Assembly: GCA_009667805.1 (NCBI GenBank)
Contig: CM019067.1
Location: forward strand, 67,626,637 to 67,690,636
DNA from: Leptobrachium leishanense
Taxonomy: Eukaryota; Chordata; Amphibia; Anura; Megophryidae
Reading direction: 5' to 3'
DNA: 64,000 bases
This document shows, piece by piece, positions 1-11,758 of this stretch. The translations under genes and the position numbers were made by a program. Positions within the stretch are counted from its first letter, which is position 1, and each line of letters begins with the position of its first letter. The notes below the pieces were generated by a model. The model saw only the letters and a program-made list of their open reading frames with translations. It was not told where the DNA came from and did no database searches.

Positions 1-1712
1 ATATAGAATGATAGTCACTACTGGATGAACTCTATAGTTAAAGTAACATAATGACTTTATTTCCTCCATATTTATTTTTCTGTTAATCTGTATATTTGGT
101 CTTGTGTTAATATCTTGCATTTTACTATTTTGTATTTCTGTAACCACTCAATGTTCTCGAACCCAGGAGATGCTTGAAAACGAGAGAAATCTCAATGTAT
201 CCATCCTGGTAAAATCCTTTTATAAATAAATAAAGTAAGGTTAAGTGTTCATATTATTTTCATTCGGTACTATAATGTTCAGATGCGTGTTGCTGTTAGG
301 TTTATTTTATTGCATTTTTATATGTAAAATTTGTTTGGGTGTTAACGGACTAAAGAAGAAGAAGAAAACAAAAATCCCATCTCTTGCTTACAAAATATAG
401 CAATTAGCAAGGTAAAAAAACAAAACAAAACCACACACAATTTGCAATCAAGCAAGCAATTAAACCATCTCTTTGATTTGGAGGAAAAATCATTAAAAGT
501 AAAAGACTTACAAATTTATATGTTAAATGTATTAATCTCTGCTGTAGCTGATACACTCCTGGAATGGCTATTTACCCTTGTTTGATGGCTCCCTGGGTAA
601 GAGTTTAGGAGCAACTAAGCTCATCAAAATTGTGGGGCTTTTGAGAAAACTGGCCCACCCGAGACCATTTTAGGCATGCTCAGTTTGCTTCCAGTTGCGT
701 TTTGTGAAGTCACACATTCACTTTCCATTGGGACAGGATATGGGTGCTTCCATCCCCCATATTAAAAAAAGAAAACACACAGATATATTGCTTTTTATTC
801 TAGGACATAAAGAAGAGACTTTAGACTTTTACTTTGTAATGTAAAGCTGCATTAAATCCAGCTGCCACCTTCTTGCCATTCAAACTTGTTGGTCGTGAAG
901 ATGAGAGAGAACAGAAGAGATAAATTGAGAGCAGACCCATGAGAACAACAAGTATAAATCTTTTACTATTAAGAATAGCATACCAGCACCTGTACAAACT
1001 ACAAACTATTGTGCTCACTGGAAAGATTAATTCCTGTTGGGAAGAGTTTAGGCTCAACTCAGCACAAGTGAGACTTCCAGTGATGAGGGAGAACTAGAAG
1101 AATTACTCACCGTAGGTCATCGAGAGGATTAAATCGTATTCCATTTAATAGCACCTTAATGCTCACATCCTAATAATTCCAGGGTTTTTGAAGTAGTATG
1201 TGTTATGCCGATTCAGATAAGCCCTCCCAAAAAATGGTGGATTCTGATCTCTAAAAGTCTTGTAGCTAATTACATGTAGGGCAGAAGATTAGGTTTACAG
1301 AGAAACATTGGACTCCATTCGCCTCACCATCCGTAAAATCACCTCAGTCACCACTGTAGGCATCTATGTAAGATGAGGATATTATTCAAAGCATAACACT
1401 GTATTTGTAGCCAAATATTAATAACAAATAAAACTACAACTGAATTTGACATCATACATTGAAATAAACTGGATGACACCCTATTGGAGGTCATACCTTG
1501 CTGAAACATCCATTACAAAATTATAGGCAGGAATGCTCAAACAGGCTTTAATATCAGTACCATGATTGGTGAGTTCCCCAAACTCTGATATCTAGAAGAT
1601 GTTTTTTTTTTATTAAAATTTTGGCTCTGTCACATATATTTAATTTGAAATTACATGATTGTGTAATTAAATCCTGGGGGCCTCTTAATAAACTCACCGA
1701 GGAACTCCAAGG
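1..1712. other. Anonymous AT-rich DNA, possible LINE tail near 165-235
   Basis: No gene or complete element is recognisable here. Around 165-235 there is a short segment reading 'aatctcaatgtatccatcc' followed by an ATAAATAAATAAA tail, which resembles the 3' ends of vertebrate L2/CR1-group LINEs. This is a weak call, because no coding remnant accompanies it. The rest is low-complexity, A+T-rich sequence without long reading frames. Confidence 0.4.
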
Positions 1713-3352
1713 TAGACATGTGCATTCGTTTTAGTACTAAAACAATTTAGTCCGAATTTTGGGATAATTTAGTTTTCGGATGACTCAAGAGAAACGAAAC
1801 TGCTCAGTACAAAAAACGAAAGAAACTAAAATAAAATGCACTACATTTTAGTTTCAGTCCTTTTTGTGATATTACATTGATGAGTGAAGGAGACCAGCAA
1901 TGAAGAACGCAACATCGCAAAGCTACAGAAAAGGTTTGTATGCATAATCCTTCCCGACCCCTACCCGAAAATATGAAAGTGATAGAGCTCCAGAATACTC
2001 ACTCACAGCGCAGCCAGCCAGCCCAGGAGAGGAAACCTTTACTTAACCCTTGCATGTCTATGAGGCAGACAAGATGATAAAAGCAGCTGGAGAAGGAAAA
2101 CATTCAAATAAATCACACTGAAAGATAATGAGAGGAGGGCTGGATAGTAAAAACCCCTTTATAAAAAGCAGCGCTGGGAGAAGAGAGGGACTTTATAAAA
2201 TGTGTGTTATCTCCCCTCCCGCTCTGCATAATAGGGGCTTAGGTCTGATACATTTTATATTATCCAGGAGCCCTAGCCCCTTTCCTCATCTATAATACAC
2301 GTTTTATATAAAGTCCCTCTCCTCTCCCAGTGCTGTTTGTTATAAAGGGTTTTTTACGTCTGATACATTTAGTATCCAGCTCTCACAGTTACTCTGTCAT
2401 TATGAGCCTTCAGTGTGATTTATTTGAATGTTTTCCCTGGATTTAAAGTGCTTCATTTTATTATAAAAATAAATTTGCACCAGTCATCTCTTCTCTGAGC
2501 TTTCAGACCGATTTACGTTAATATTTTCCCTCTCCCCTGCTTTTATTTTCCTGTCTGTCTCCCCCACAGAGATACAAAGTTTAAGTAAAAGTTCCCTCTC
2601 CTGTGCTGGATAAGCATTGCATTCCGAAAGTTCTGCACCCTCCACATGCCAATGCAGTCGGATGATCTATACAGAGAGGGGCATTAATTAATGCAGGAGG
2701 ATGTTTTATACATTATACAGAGAGGGGTATTAATGCAGGAGGATGTTATATACATTATACAGAGAAAGGTATAAATTGAGGAGGATGTTCTATACAGAGA
2801 GGGACATTAATTTAGGAGGATGTTGTATACATTATACAGAGAGGGGTATTAATTAATGCAGGTGGATGTTGTATACATTATACAGAGAGGAGCCTTTTTT
2901 TTAGCCCTTTAAATCCAGTGGCTGTGAGCGCTGAGATCGGCTGCTTGTTATATTATCTCTCAGTACAATGTATCAGGCTCAGCTGTTACAGTAACTGACT
3001 AACAGCGCTCAGAGTTTCAGTAAAACAAGGAAATAATATTGTTCTAACCTCTTATAAATAAAACTATATTTACTAGTTTGACTGAAACTCTTGAGCACTG
3101 TGATGAGCAGCAGTCAGTTACTGTAACAGCTTGCCTGACACATTGTGCTGAGATGAGAGATACTGTAACAAGCAGCGATCTCAGCCCTCTGAGGAGCCAC
3201 TACAATAGTAATTCTATCCACTGGTTTTCGGATGAATGAAATTAGTTTTCATACTAAAGAACTTAAAACGAATTTCTTTCGTAACTAAATAAATTGCATT
3301 TTAGGACTAATCCATTAGTTCAAAACAAAATTTTGTGCTGTGCACATGTCTA
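1713..3352. mobile_element. Non-autonomous hAT-type DNA element, 1640 bp
   Basis: The ends are TAGACATGTGCA at 1713 and its exact inverse complement ending at 3352. They are flanked by a perfect 8-bp direct repeat CTCCAAGG (1705-1712 and 3353-3360). An 8-bp target duplication is the hallmark of the hAT superfamily. No transposase reading frame is present. The inside holds two further inverted-repeat pairs (about 2168-2200 with 2300-2335, and about 2978-3020 with 3080-3132) and a minisatellite. It would need a transposase supplied in trans. Confidence 0.85.
2660..2893 (+). repeat. Minisatellite, about six 35-46 bp units
   Basis: Units begin GGATG and contain the core ATACAGAGAGGGG followed by ATTAATGCAGGA variants. 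Some units carry an extra TATACATT segment, which explains the length differences. The array lies inside the hAT-type element at 1713-3352. Confidence 0.85.
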
Positions 3353-3419
3353 CTCCAAGGCTCCTGCTTTCTGTGGGAGCTGTAATAGCTCACAGACGGC
3401 TGTGAATAATGCACACTAT

Positions 3420-4116
3420 GGGCTCTATTACAATCCCCGCGCTAAAACAGGGGTGGTAGGGAGACTAAACTGTGCCCGCAGTTTTCCCCCTACCGCCCCT
3501 GGTTTAACGGGGGATTACAATGCAGGCGCAAAAAATGCTGCCTGCATTGTTTGTGTTCGCTATGTCGCGGGATGCGCGCGGCAGCGCTAAGCGCAGCCGC
3601 GCACATCCCCTCAATGGAGTCCATAGGACTCCATTGAAGCAGACGCCGGCGGTCACATGACCAGACTGATCTCGCCTCGAGAAATCCGGCCGGTCGTGTA
3701 GGGATACGCAGGGAGAGACTGGGGGGACTTTTCCCCCAGTCATTCCCTGCTCCTGCCAGCCGGAGGAGGCGGACAGAGCCACGGTCCTCGCCACGGGACA
3801 GAGGGTGAGTATAGGATGTCTTTTATTATTTTTTATCCTGGTGTTAACACCAGGTTCTGGCTTTGGTTAACTTTGCGCTGACCAGAGCCAGATGTTTATC
3901 AGCGCTGGGACTTTGTAATCCAGCGCTGATTAACACTTTGCGCTCCCTATATGTAACATGGGGAGCGCAAAGAACAGTAACCTTGTGCAGAGGAGCGCAA
4001 GGTACCAAACGCAAACAGGTTTTTTAACCCGTTTGGATTGTAATATGCGGTAGATACCGCAGCTAACGGTAGTGTTCACGCAGGTGAGCGCTAGCGATAG
4101 CAGTGTAATAGGGCCC
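3420..4116. mobile_element. GGGCTCTATTACA-ended MITE, copy 1
   Basis: The left end is GGGCTCTATTACA and the right end is TGTAATAGGGCCC, an imperfect terminal inverted repeat. The body is GC-rich and full of short palindromes, for example the near-perfect hairpin CAATGGAGTCC-ATA-GGACTCCATTG near 3613-3637 and paired GCGCTCCC / GGGAGCGC blocks near 3940-3970. A related copy lies at 24361-25090. The flanking three bases (TAT / AAT) do not give a clean duplication, so the superfamily stays open. No protein is encoded. Confidence 0.75.
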
Positions 4117-4509
4117 AATGTTTCTTCTAATTTGAAAAACAATGCACATTTTTCAGTTTTCATATTGCTGATCACCTTGTAAAATGTGGATAAAAATATT
4201 GAAATATTAAAATATGATATTGCTATATTTTAGGAGTATGTTGTGCACATCTCTTATCTTAACCCACTATCCTTATAACCAAGTAAAGGGTCATCCATAG
4301 GAGAAAATGGGGCAGTGCTCTTACAGTAAAGTTGGAAATAAGGGGAAAGTCACTTGACTATGGTAAAAGCAAAGACTTTAAAACCATGGTAAACATACAC
4401 ATTTAAATGATAACATGATAACTTCCTGTGCCCCACCATGTTATTTGTTCACCAGCAACAAGTGTTACAAACCTAAACCTAGTAAATATATTTTGCATTA
4501 TGTTTCAAT
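4117..4509. other. Anonymous DNA between repeats
   Basis: No recognisable gene, element end or RNA. The sequence is A+T-rich. Confidence 0.5.
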
Positions 4510-4514
4510 AAAGC

Positions 4515-4982
4515 TGTCAGGGATCTGTACCTGTATGTGCGCAGGAACCTGCCCTGCATGCGTGCATACAGGAAAAGGGCTGCCTCAGCCCTGTCCAGCA
4601 CCTATATGGGTTAATCCCAAGTACAACAGTTAAAGCACAAACACACACCACACACCCCTGTCTAATAAAAGAGACTCCTTCCCCTGTGCAACCTGACTTC
4701 TCATTACAAGTCAATCCTTCCTGCTATACAGACCTGCTTTATACTCCTATTGATAACCCGTGTACCAGACCCTGATTAACCAACTGACCTTGCCTCCTTG
4801 CTGCCCGCCTATTCGACCCTTGGACCGTCCAGACCATTCTACCTCGTCATCCCATTTGTACCGCGCTATGGACTGCTACCAACCAGCCTATTCTAAGGTA
4901 CAGTCTGTACATTCCTGCCTAAAGGGCTCAAATCCCCAGCAATTGGGTCCCACCACGGTGTATGCCAGGTGCCACCCTGACA
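4515..4982. mobile_element. Solo LTR, 468 bp, TGTCA...TGACA type
   Basis: The sequence starts TGTCAGGG and ends CACCCTGACA, the TG...CA ends of an LTR with a 5-bp inverted terminus. It is flanked by a perfect 5-bp duplication AAAGC (4510-4514 and 4983-4987). The TGTCA/TGACA ends plus a 5-bp duplication fit Ty3/Gypsy elements. No internal region follows, so this is a solo LTR left by LTR-LTR recombination. Transcriptional orientation is not certain. Confidence 0.88.
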
Positions 4983-5244
4983 AAAGCATACAGTTTTGCC
5001 TCGAGGCTCAATGAAGCTTGTAACCCCACATAAAGCTCATGAAAGCCCATAACCACTTGAAATTGTCAGCAGCAGAATATTGCTCACATGTTAACTATTT
5101 AACTATGCTACACCAGGTAGGAGCAAAACGTTTTAATAGGAGTTCAAAACACACACTCCCTTTGGCAATTTGATTCATAATGACATGGCTTCTTTATAAC
5201 TATCCTGTATATGAGCTGGATTTCTCCAAAAATTCACTCTAAAT

Positions 5245-5378
5245 CAGGGGTGTCAAACGCCAGCCCCCACAGATGTTTCTAAACTACAACTTCCTTGATT
5301 CTCTGGCAACCTAATGCAATGAAAGAATTCTGGGAATTGTAGGCATCAACATCTGAGGCCGTGAGTTTGACAGTCCCT
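5245..5378. mobile_element. Small hAT-type MITE, 134 bp
   Basis: It starts CAGGGGTGTCAAAC and ends GTTTGACAGTCCCT, imperfect inverted repeats of a hAT type. Flanks are CTCTAAAT (5237-5244) and CTTTAAAT (5379-5386), an 8-bp duplication with one mismatch. The inside carries the paired motif ACTACAACTTCC / GGGAATTGTAGG common in such MITEs. Confidence 0.75.
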
Positions 5379-5405
5379 CTTTAAATGAAAATGTGAATAA
5401 CTCTA

Positions 5406-5781
5406 GAAACATAGAAAAATGTCGGCAGATAAGAACCTTTCGGCCCATCTAGTCTGCCCAAATACATGGATACTTTACCTGGATTTATCTTTTGTTTAGG
5501 ATAGCCTTATGCCTATCCCATGCTTGCTTAAATTCAATTACTGTTTTGGCCTCTACCACTTCAACTGGAAGACTGTTCCATGTATCCACCACCCTCTCAG
5601 TAAAATAATGCTTCCTGATGTTACTTTTAAACCTTTGCCCCTCTAATCTAAGACTATGTCCTCTTGTTTTGCTACTTTGTTTCCTTTTAAATATACTCCC
5701 TTCCTCTACCTTGTGGATTCCCTTTACGTATTTAAATGTTTCTATCATATCTCCTCTGTCTCGTCTTTTTTCCAAGCTAGC
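5406..5781 (-). pseudogene. 5'-truncated CR1 LINE, C-terminal RT end
   Basis: The minus strand encodes the last 96 residues of a CR1-type reverse transcriptase protein (5485-5775), including SLEKRRDRGDMI-like (start at the truncation), FKSNIRKHYFTERVV and WNSLPVEVV, the usual C-terminal signature of this clade. The 3' end of the element (left side on the plus strand) carries the AGAAACAT octamer tail seen in all sister copies here. An 8-bp duplication TAACTCTA flanks it (5398-5405 and 5782-5789). It is dead on arrival through 5' truncation. Confidence 0.88.
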
Positions 5782-5786
5782 TAACT

Positions 5787-8688
5787 CTACATAGATGTTT
5801 TATTAAATTGGCTTAGCCTCATTGGTAATTTAGTTCCAAAACATCTAGGAGGGCCATGGTTGTATAGCCCAATCACAGAGCGTTAAACATCATATTAATT
5901 GTTACTCAGAATGGCTTCAAGTAAAGCTTAGGTATTTCTGCTGTGTAATGCTGAAGGTGTAACTGCAGACCAAATGGGAACCCATCAGTCTGAAATCACC
6001 ATAGCCAACCTCTCTACTCAAATTAATCTAATGCACTTGTCCAAGTAATGTTGGAGAGCAAGTTGTTCATCGCATTGTTAAAATCCAATCAGCAGGATTG
6101 GCACAGATGGGAAGCAGAGGTGGAGCTGTGGCTGAAGAGTTGCCATCGCAGAAACCAGAGTAGAGATTGGCCTAAAGGGGAGGCAGAGGTGGAACGACAA
6201 GCAAGGATGTTGAGGCATTTAATACGGACTGGAGCGGAGACAGTCCATTAAGGGGAAGGCCAATAAATTAGAGAATTGCAGTAGTCCAATCGAGACATAG
6301 AATGGCCTGGGATTTTTGTTTGTCATTTTACGTCAGAAAAGGTCAGGTTTTGGATATGTTGCGTAGGTGGAAGTGACAAGAATTGGTCAGAGACCGAATG
6401 TGGAGCTTGAAGGAGAGAACAGAGTCATTTGTCACTCTAAGACGCCAGATATGGGAGGCAGATCAAATGGTGGAGAAGTCAACTGTAATGGTCAGGTGTG
6501 AAGGGGGGAAATCAAAGGATCGATCTTCAATATAACAAGTTTGAGGTGTCATCCATAATGAGAAGAATGCTGAAGAGACATTCTGATACCCAAGTGAGAA
6601 GACAGGAAGATAAGGTTGGAGAGGACATGTATAATTGAGCATCAACAGCATAAAAATGGTACCAAAATAAATTTTGATGGGCTTTCAAAAAACATCATTT
6701 CAAAAGAATATCTAGATTGAAATTTTTTTTTCACAAGAACAAGTCTTGCGGAACCAACAGACAGGTCAAGAGGGAGGTGAGGTATCTAAAAGAAACACTA
6801 TAGGAGTGATTAGTGAGGCAAGAACCAAACCAGGATAGGGTAGGGATTATTATATTTTATGTGAAGTGCAGTACAAGGCAAAGGGTGCAACTACAACAGC
6901 AAAATGGACAACTGATCCAAGGAATACAAACTAGCTATTTAGTGCATTTTATGGATAGGACGGTGAAGTCATATACTTCAGTGTGCAATGTTAAGCGAAT
7001 AATCCCACAAATATCCATGTAATGGTTGTGGCCACCACTAGGTGATGTTAACCCCTTCATGAGGACGTCCAAACGTCATCTGCATCTGAGGAGTTAAAAA
7101 GAGAAAAATTATCTTATTTTCTACCAAAGAGAGAAGATGGTGATATCTGACCATGAGGTTTTGGTAGGACGTGACATAAGTCAGCTAACCCCTTCCCAGG
7201 AAGGTCACTTTTTCACTCCAAAAAGATACTAGGACACCCCCTCTGGTGGGTGGAAACTAGGACTCTAAAACCACCTAGTGATTCAACCAGCCCAGGAGAT
7301 CCAGGAAGTGATCACTTTTTGTGTTTTAGCTGTTGTCCTGAACACACTTGCCTCTGGAAGCCATATGGTGTGTTTACTTGGCAATTGGCAGGAGTTATGG
7401 ACTGTGAGACTCATACATCATATGCATTTCAATCACCCGAGTATCAGTTTCTTGCCGTGTCCAGGATTTAGTTTCACATTGTATTTGTCATTATTAACTT
7501 TTTATCTTTTCGTTATCTTTTGGTTTATATTAAGTAAACTCATACCAGCAGCTCGCGTCGGCGACAATGGGATAACGAGTGAAGACACGTACAGAGATGG
7601 GTAGATTTTATTTTTTTAAAGTATTTTTTCACACAGTACAAAATGATTAACAATAGAGGATTAGTATGCAAATCTTGAGAAAATAGAAATAGATTTTGTA
7701 GAGCATTAAGAGATGTATGAACAGAACACATCAATATTGAATACAATCCTAAAAACTGCGAATGCGGCCAAGAAGCCATCTTATTGGTTAGTTTGATTCC
7801 TGTAGAATTTATTAAAAATGCATTTGGGAACCGAGATTTATACGTGAAGAAAGGACTTTAGAAATGGGCTCAGGTGCACCGAAAACAGCATGAGACTTCG
7901 CATACGGGAGACAAGGACATCATTCTCTTTTTGCGGCCCAATATGATCGGTTAGCATTTTTTTGTTGTTGTTTTCGCACTTGTACGGTTGTAATCATGGC
8001 TATAAATTGTACAAGGGGGGAAAAAAAACAACATACTGGTTGAATGGCTAGACTAATTGTAGTCCTAGCACCACAATATTCAGCCTCTGTAAACTGAGAG
8101 CTCACAGATCATGTGTGAGTCAGTTTGTTTCCCAGCACCTTGAACAGCAAAAATTAGATTTCAAGGCTATGAGGCAGAAATTTATAGCACCTGTAAACTT
8201 CTTTATATTTTGCAATGAAACATGTCAGCTCTGAAAAATAAATGATTTTGCTGCCTTTTTTTTCTCTTTTACAAATAATACGTTATACACTCACAAGAAC
8301 AGGATTTTGTTGCTAGTAACATTTACAGCTAAGAAAAAAGATAACACCTTCAGGTAATAATGATAATATATCTAAGTAGAAGACTTCAAGAATACCATTG
8401 CAGGCTGCAGAAGCTAATTTTGAGGAATCAGTTACAAGTCACTTACAGTTCTGATAATTTGACGTTAGTCATAAATATGTAAATGGTACAGCTTTAAAAA
8501 AAATTATATATAAATTTGTGTTCTATTTAGAAGTCCATATATTGAATCCGATTTGTGGGAAGCATGTTAGTTTCAAGTCAGGAGTTAGCAGTCTGAGGAC
8601 TCTAATCCTTTCACTACCACGATCAAGTATACTCGATTTTCATAAGCTCCTGCAGGAGACCAACATCGAGTAAACTTGATCTGGCTAT
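5787..8688. other. 2.9 kb without a recognisable gene
   Basis: Around 5815-5870 a short piece resembles the right end of a MITE also seen near 34900-34960. Around 6040-6660 there is purine-rich sequence with phrases such as 'attgcagtagtccaatcga' that look repeat-derived, but I cannot name the family. At 7049-7098 a TTAACCCCTTCATGAGG...GAGGAGTTAA stretch may be a deleted copy of the TTAA family. Short open frames near 7250-7604 have no recognisable domain. Confidence 0.4.
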
Positions 8689-8699
8689 AATCTGGAGCA

Positions 8700-9402
8700 G
8701 TGATATGGTGGGATTGTCCCGTAATTCAACCTTATTGGAACAAGATACATGGTTTCCTGGGTCTTTTTATTGAACCCCCCCCAGATTTCCTTCCTGCCCC
8801 AATGTTGTTGCATCATGTACCGTACTCTAGATCCACATACAAAAATTCTATTGGCTTACGAATTCTTAACACGGCTAAAAGTCTGATTCCACTGTTTTGG
8901 CGCAGTACTTCCAGCACCCCTTTGGAACTATGGTTAACCAAAATGCAGGATCTACATTCAATTGAACACCTATATTTTTCGGCCAACCACATGCTCCCTA
9001 AATATACGGCTATATGGTCCAGATGGTTTCTCCTTTCCTCGAGCCCAGAATTCCACACTTTGCTTACCAGCACACCGACGCCCCTCTAAGTATGATAGAC
9101 CTCTCTTACTTGTTACTTACCTCGTATCATTTGGTATGCTTTTGATTTGAGTATGTTACGGCTGTCGATATACATGTTTACCTATAAGTCGTCTTTAATG
9201 TTTCTACTGCCTTCTCCAAGTAACCATCTACAACCCTTCTCCCTTTCTTTTTACCCTCTTTCTAATTTCCCTCATCATATTTTGCTTTATTGATATGAAT
9301 AATCTGTTGTTGATAAAGTTGTGTTTGCACTTTTCTTATTTGCTATTGGCCATTGTATTGACCGGATTAAAATTTCAATAAACATATTCACAAAAAAAAA
9401 AA
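8700..9402 (+). pseudogene. 5'-truncated L1/Tx1-type LINE, ORF2 C-terminus and tail
   Basis: The frame 8700-9089 (129 residues) opens with MIWWDCPVIQPYW, matching the WWTCPLIRHFW-type zinc-knuckle region at the C-terminus of the intact L1 at 51.8 kb, and continues with a TAKSLIPLFW segment typical of that domain. It is followed by a 3' UTR, an AATAAA at 9377-9382 and a poly(A) run ending about 9402. Flanking copies of AATCTGGAGCA (8689-8699, and at 9402-9410 continued after the hAT insertion) are its target duplication. It is a truncated, non-functional copy. Confidence 0.88.
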
Positions 9403-9410
9403 ATCTGGAG

Positions 9411-9599
9411 CAGTGGTTCCCAACCGTGGTCCACTCCTCAAGTCCACCTAACAGGCCAGGTTTTAAGGATTACCTTGGGGAAACGCAGACTGAATCCTGC
9501 AATCACTGAACAGCAAATCATATCACCTGTGCTGTGCTTCACATATCTGGAAAACCTGACCTGTTGGGGCTAATTGAGGACTGCGGTTGGGAACCACTG
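9411..9599. mobile_element. hAT MITE family A, copy 1 (189 bp)
   Basis: The terminal inverted repeats are perfect over 15 bp: CAGTGGTTCCCAACC and GGTTGGGAACCACTG. The flanking 8-bp duplication ATCTGGAG is perfect (9403-9410 and 9600-9607). Sister copies are at 33112-33287 and, interrupted by CR1, at 17846-21994. It landed inside the 3' target duplication of the L1 fragment immediately upstream. No protein is encoded. Confidence 0.95.
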
Positions 9600-10054
9600 A
9601 TCTGGAGCAACGCAAAAGGATTTTTTTTTTTGCAAAGAAATCTTGTTTACGAATTACCTCATAATGTACCTGCAGATTTTTTATCATTCCGAGCACTGCT
9701 AGCAAGAATGCAAGATTGACACAGCCAAACAAACCACCAAGGCAAGAGCAGCTCAAAGGGATAGCAATGTTGGAAGTGCAATCTCAGAGTGCAGCTCCCG
9801 CACAGTTACAAAATGCCTGGGCCTGTTGGGCTGTGATCTGTATGCCACATGAGTTGTACTCGCTTCTTATTAATCGTTAGTGCACTGTTCATTATATGGT
9901 CTGGCTTGCTGGGTGGTATGAGGGCTGGTGCGGCGGCCAGAATACTCTAGGTTCCCTGGCTCTCCATGTTCCAGCGAGCGGCTCCTGGCATGTGTGTGTT
10001 CTAACGCAGCTCCCCCAGGGAGCCAGCGGACAAAGGAAGGGTGGGATTGCGAAA

Positions 10055-10737
10055 CTGTCCCAAAAAAACTATAGAAAGGAAGCATTACGAATACTTTCCG
10101 ATTATACAACGTATCAGAAAATAAGAGCAAATCCAACAGATATGGTTCAAGATAAAATGAATACCTTATTGGTAAAAGGAGTAACATCCGGTATTTTAAA
10201 TGAAAGATTTTATCTTTATTCACAATCACTGTCCAAAAACTCCTTGGTTTTATTGGCTTCCCAAACTACACAAAGACCCAAGTAACCCCCAGGTCGGCGT
10301 ATTATAACAGGGATACAGTATGACTGGTCATCTTTCCAAATATATAGACGTAATTTTACAAACTTTGGTTAAATCTATTCCTTCATACCTGACAGATAGT
10401 ATTAATATATTGCAGACACTGGAAAGCGTACGGTGGAGGGAGGGTTATATATTGGCCACATTTGATGTACAGTCCTTATAGAGTTTAATACCCCATGATA
10501 AGGGGTGTAGTGCAGTTCGTAAACACCTGGAAGCTGACCATGATTTCACAGGAATTAACGGAATTCATTGTGGAGGGCATTGATCTCATTTTATAAAAAA
10601 AATAATAAGTATGAGGAACAATTTTTTCTCCAGGTGGTAGGGAATACAATGGGGACCAGGTTTGCGTCCAGTTACACCAGTCTGTTCATGGGGGTTTGAC
10701 TGGGCGCAGAGCCTGGTCCTGTTTAAGAGGTATATTG
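10055..10737 (+). pseudogene. Penelope-like element 1, RT part 1
   Basis: Translation gives EALRILSDYTTYQKI and later a WLPKLHKDP-like motif, then HLSKYIDVILQTLVKSIPSY, REGYILATFDVQSL, QVVGNTMGTRFASSYTSLFM. These match the order of motifs in Penelope-like reverse transcriptases (LPKxHK box, motif A with TFDV, motif B with GTxxG/APSYANLFMG). Stops and frame changes are present, including a stop directly after the motif A FDVQSL. A solo LTR interrupts the element after position 10737, inside the catalytic YIDD codons; the frame resumes at 11213. Not functional. Confidence 0.85.
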
Positions 10738-11207
10738 TGTCACATTTCCAGCCCTGTCCCCTGGTGGTGAGAGTGATCCGGGCCAGCTGTTACCTTATCT
10801 GGGCCATTCCTTCTCCGCTCTAGGAATTTACCATACCCAGTCTGACCCGAGATCACATGGTCTGCCCTGTCCTCTATAAAACTCCAGTCACTTCATCTGC
10901 TCAGGGCTCTTGCATGGGTCATTGCTCTCTGGGGGTCTGTTGGTGTATGCTCTGCTCTGGTTCCTTGTGTATGACTTTGGCCTGGTTCTGACTATTCTGT
11001 TGTGTGATCCCTTTGCACTGTATATTGGTATTCTGTGTACCGACCCATAGCTTATTGAACATCCCTCTATGGTTACTGATCTCTGGCTTATGTAAGACTT
11101 CCCCCTTCTGGTTTCCAACTCTGGCTCTCGTTTTTGACTACAATACGTCTTTGGTATTGTCCCTTGTGCCCTGTCTCTTGTTCTGTGTGCCGGGTGCCAC
11201 CAAGACA
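10738..11207 (+). mobile_element. Solo LTR, 470 bp, inside Penelope RT
   Basis: It begins TGTCACATTTCC and ends GCCACCAAGACA and is flanked by a perfect 5-bp duplication TATTG (10733-10737 and 11208-11212). A TATA-like box CTCTATAAAACTCC lies near 10872-10885, suggesting the plus orientation. The TG...CA ends and 5-bp duplication fit Ty3/Gypsy. It is not obviously the same family as the LTR at 4515-4982, although the lengths are near-equal and both end in a GTGCCACC-type terminus. Confidence 0.9.
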
Positions 11208-11758
11208 TATTGACGATGTCATTATATGGAGGGGAGAGAAAAGTCAATTTTTTGAGTACTTCAATGATAATGAATGGGGATATATTTGGATTTCGAGAGG
11301 AGTACAACGTCCATCAATTTTTTGAACAGAGGAGCTGCCATGAAAAATCCTGGTTAAAAGGAATCCCCTAAGGACAATTTCAGAGACTAAGGAGTAACTG
11401 TATGGAGGAGGATCAATATTTACAACAAGCACACAAATTAAAAGACGACTTCATCAAAAAGGGTTATGAGGAAGAGGTCTTGAACGAAACTAAACAAATA
11501 AGAACGATGAATCGTCAGCAGATCCTGACGTATAAACAAAAGGAAAGTAATTATTAAAATTACTGATAAAAGGAACTGTATAATCAAACAGGAATTGTCC
11601 ATAGCATTATTAGAAAATGTTGGCCGATTTTAAAACAAGACCCCGCTTTTGAAAGATTTGATCAGAAAAATACCGAAGTTGATTAATCGGGGAACCAATA
11701 ATTTAAAAATTATTTTAGTTAACAGTCATGAAAGTACACAGAAAATAGATATGTTTAA
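11208..11758 (+). pseudogene. Penelope-like element 1, RT part 2
   Basis: The frame resumes as (Y)IDDVIIWRGEKSQFFEYF, the catalytic YIDD box and the IWxG segment that follows it in Penelope reverse transcriptases. Downstream, after frame shifts, come EEVLNETKQIRTMNRQQ-like, IRKIPKLINRG and ESTQKIDMF segments in the order expected of the thumb and linker. The part ends at a TTAA (11755-11758) where a DNA element is inserted, and picks up again at about 12939. Several stops make it a pseudogene. Confidence 0.82.

Noticed and set aside
2660..2893. CRISPR-like array or coding repeat
   Set aside because: The whole 35-46 bp unit is repeated without unique spacers and there is no open frame; it is a minisatellite.
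3294..3794. Frames on both strands in the first MITE
   Set aside because: They are produced by palindromic, GC-rich MITE sequence and have no homology I recognise.
6040..6660. Possible decayed gene with repeated tryptophan- and glutamate-rich stretches
   Set aside because: The sequence looks repeat-derived but I could not match either strand to a family; not called.
7250..7604. Two overlapping frames that might be a small host gene
   Set aside because: No recognisable domain, no convincing splice structure and no codon bias that I can see.
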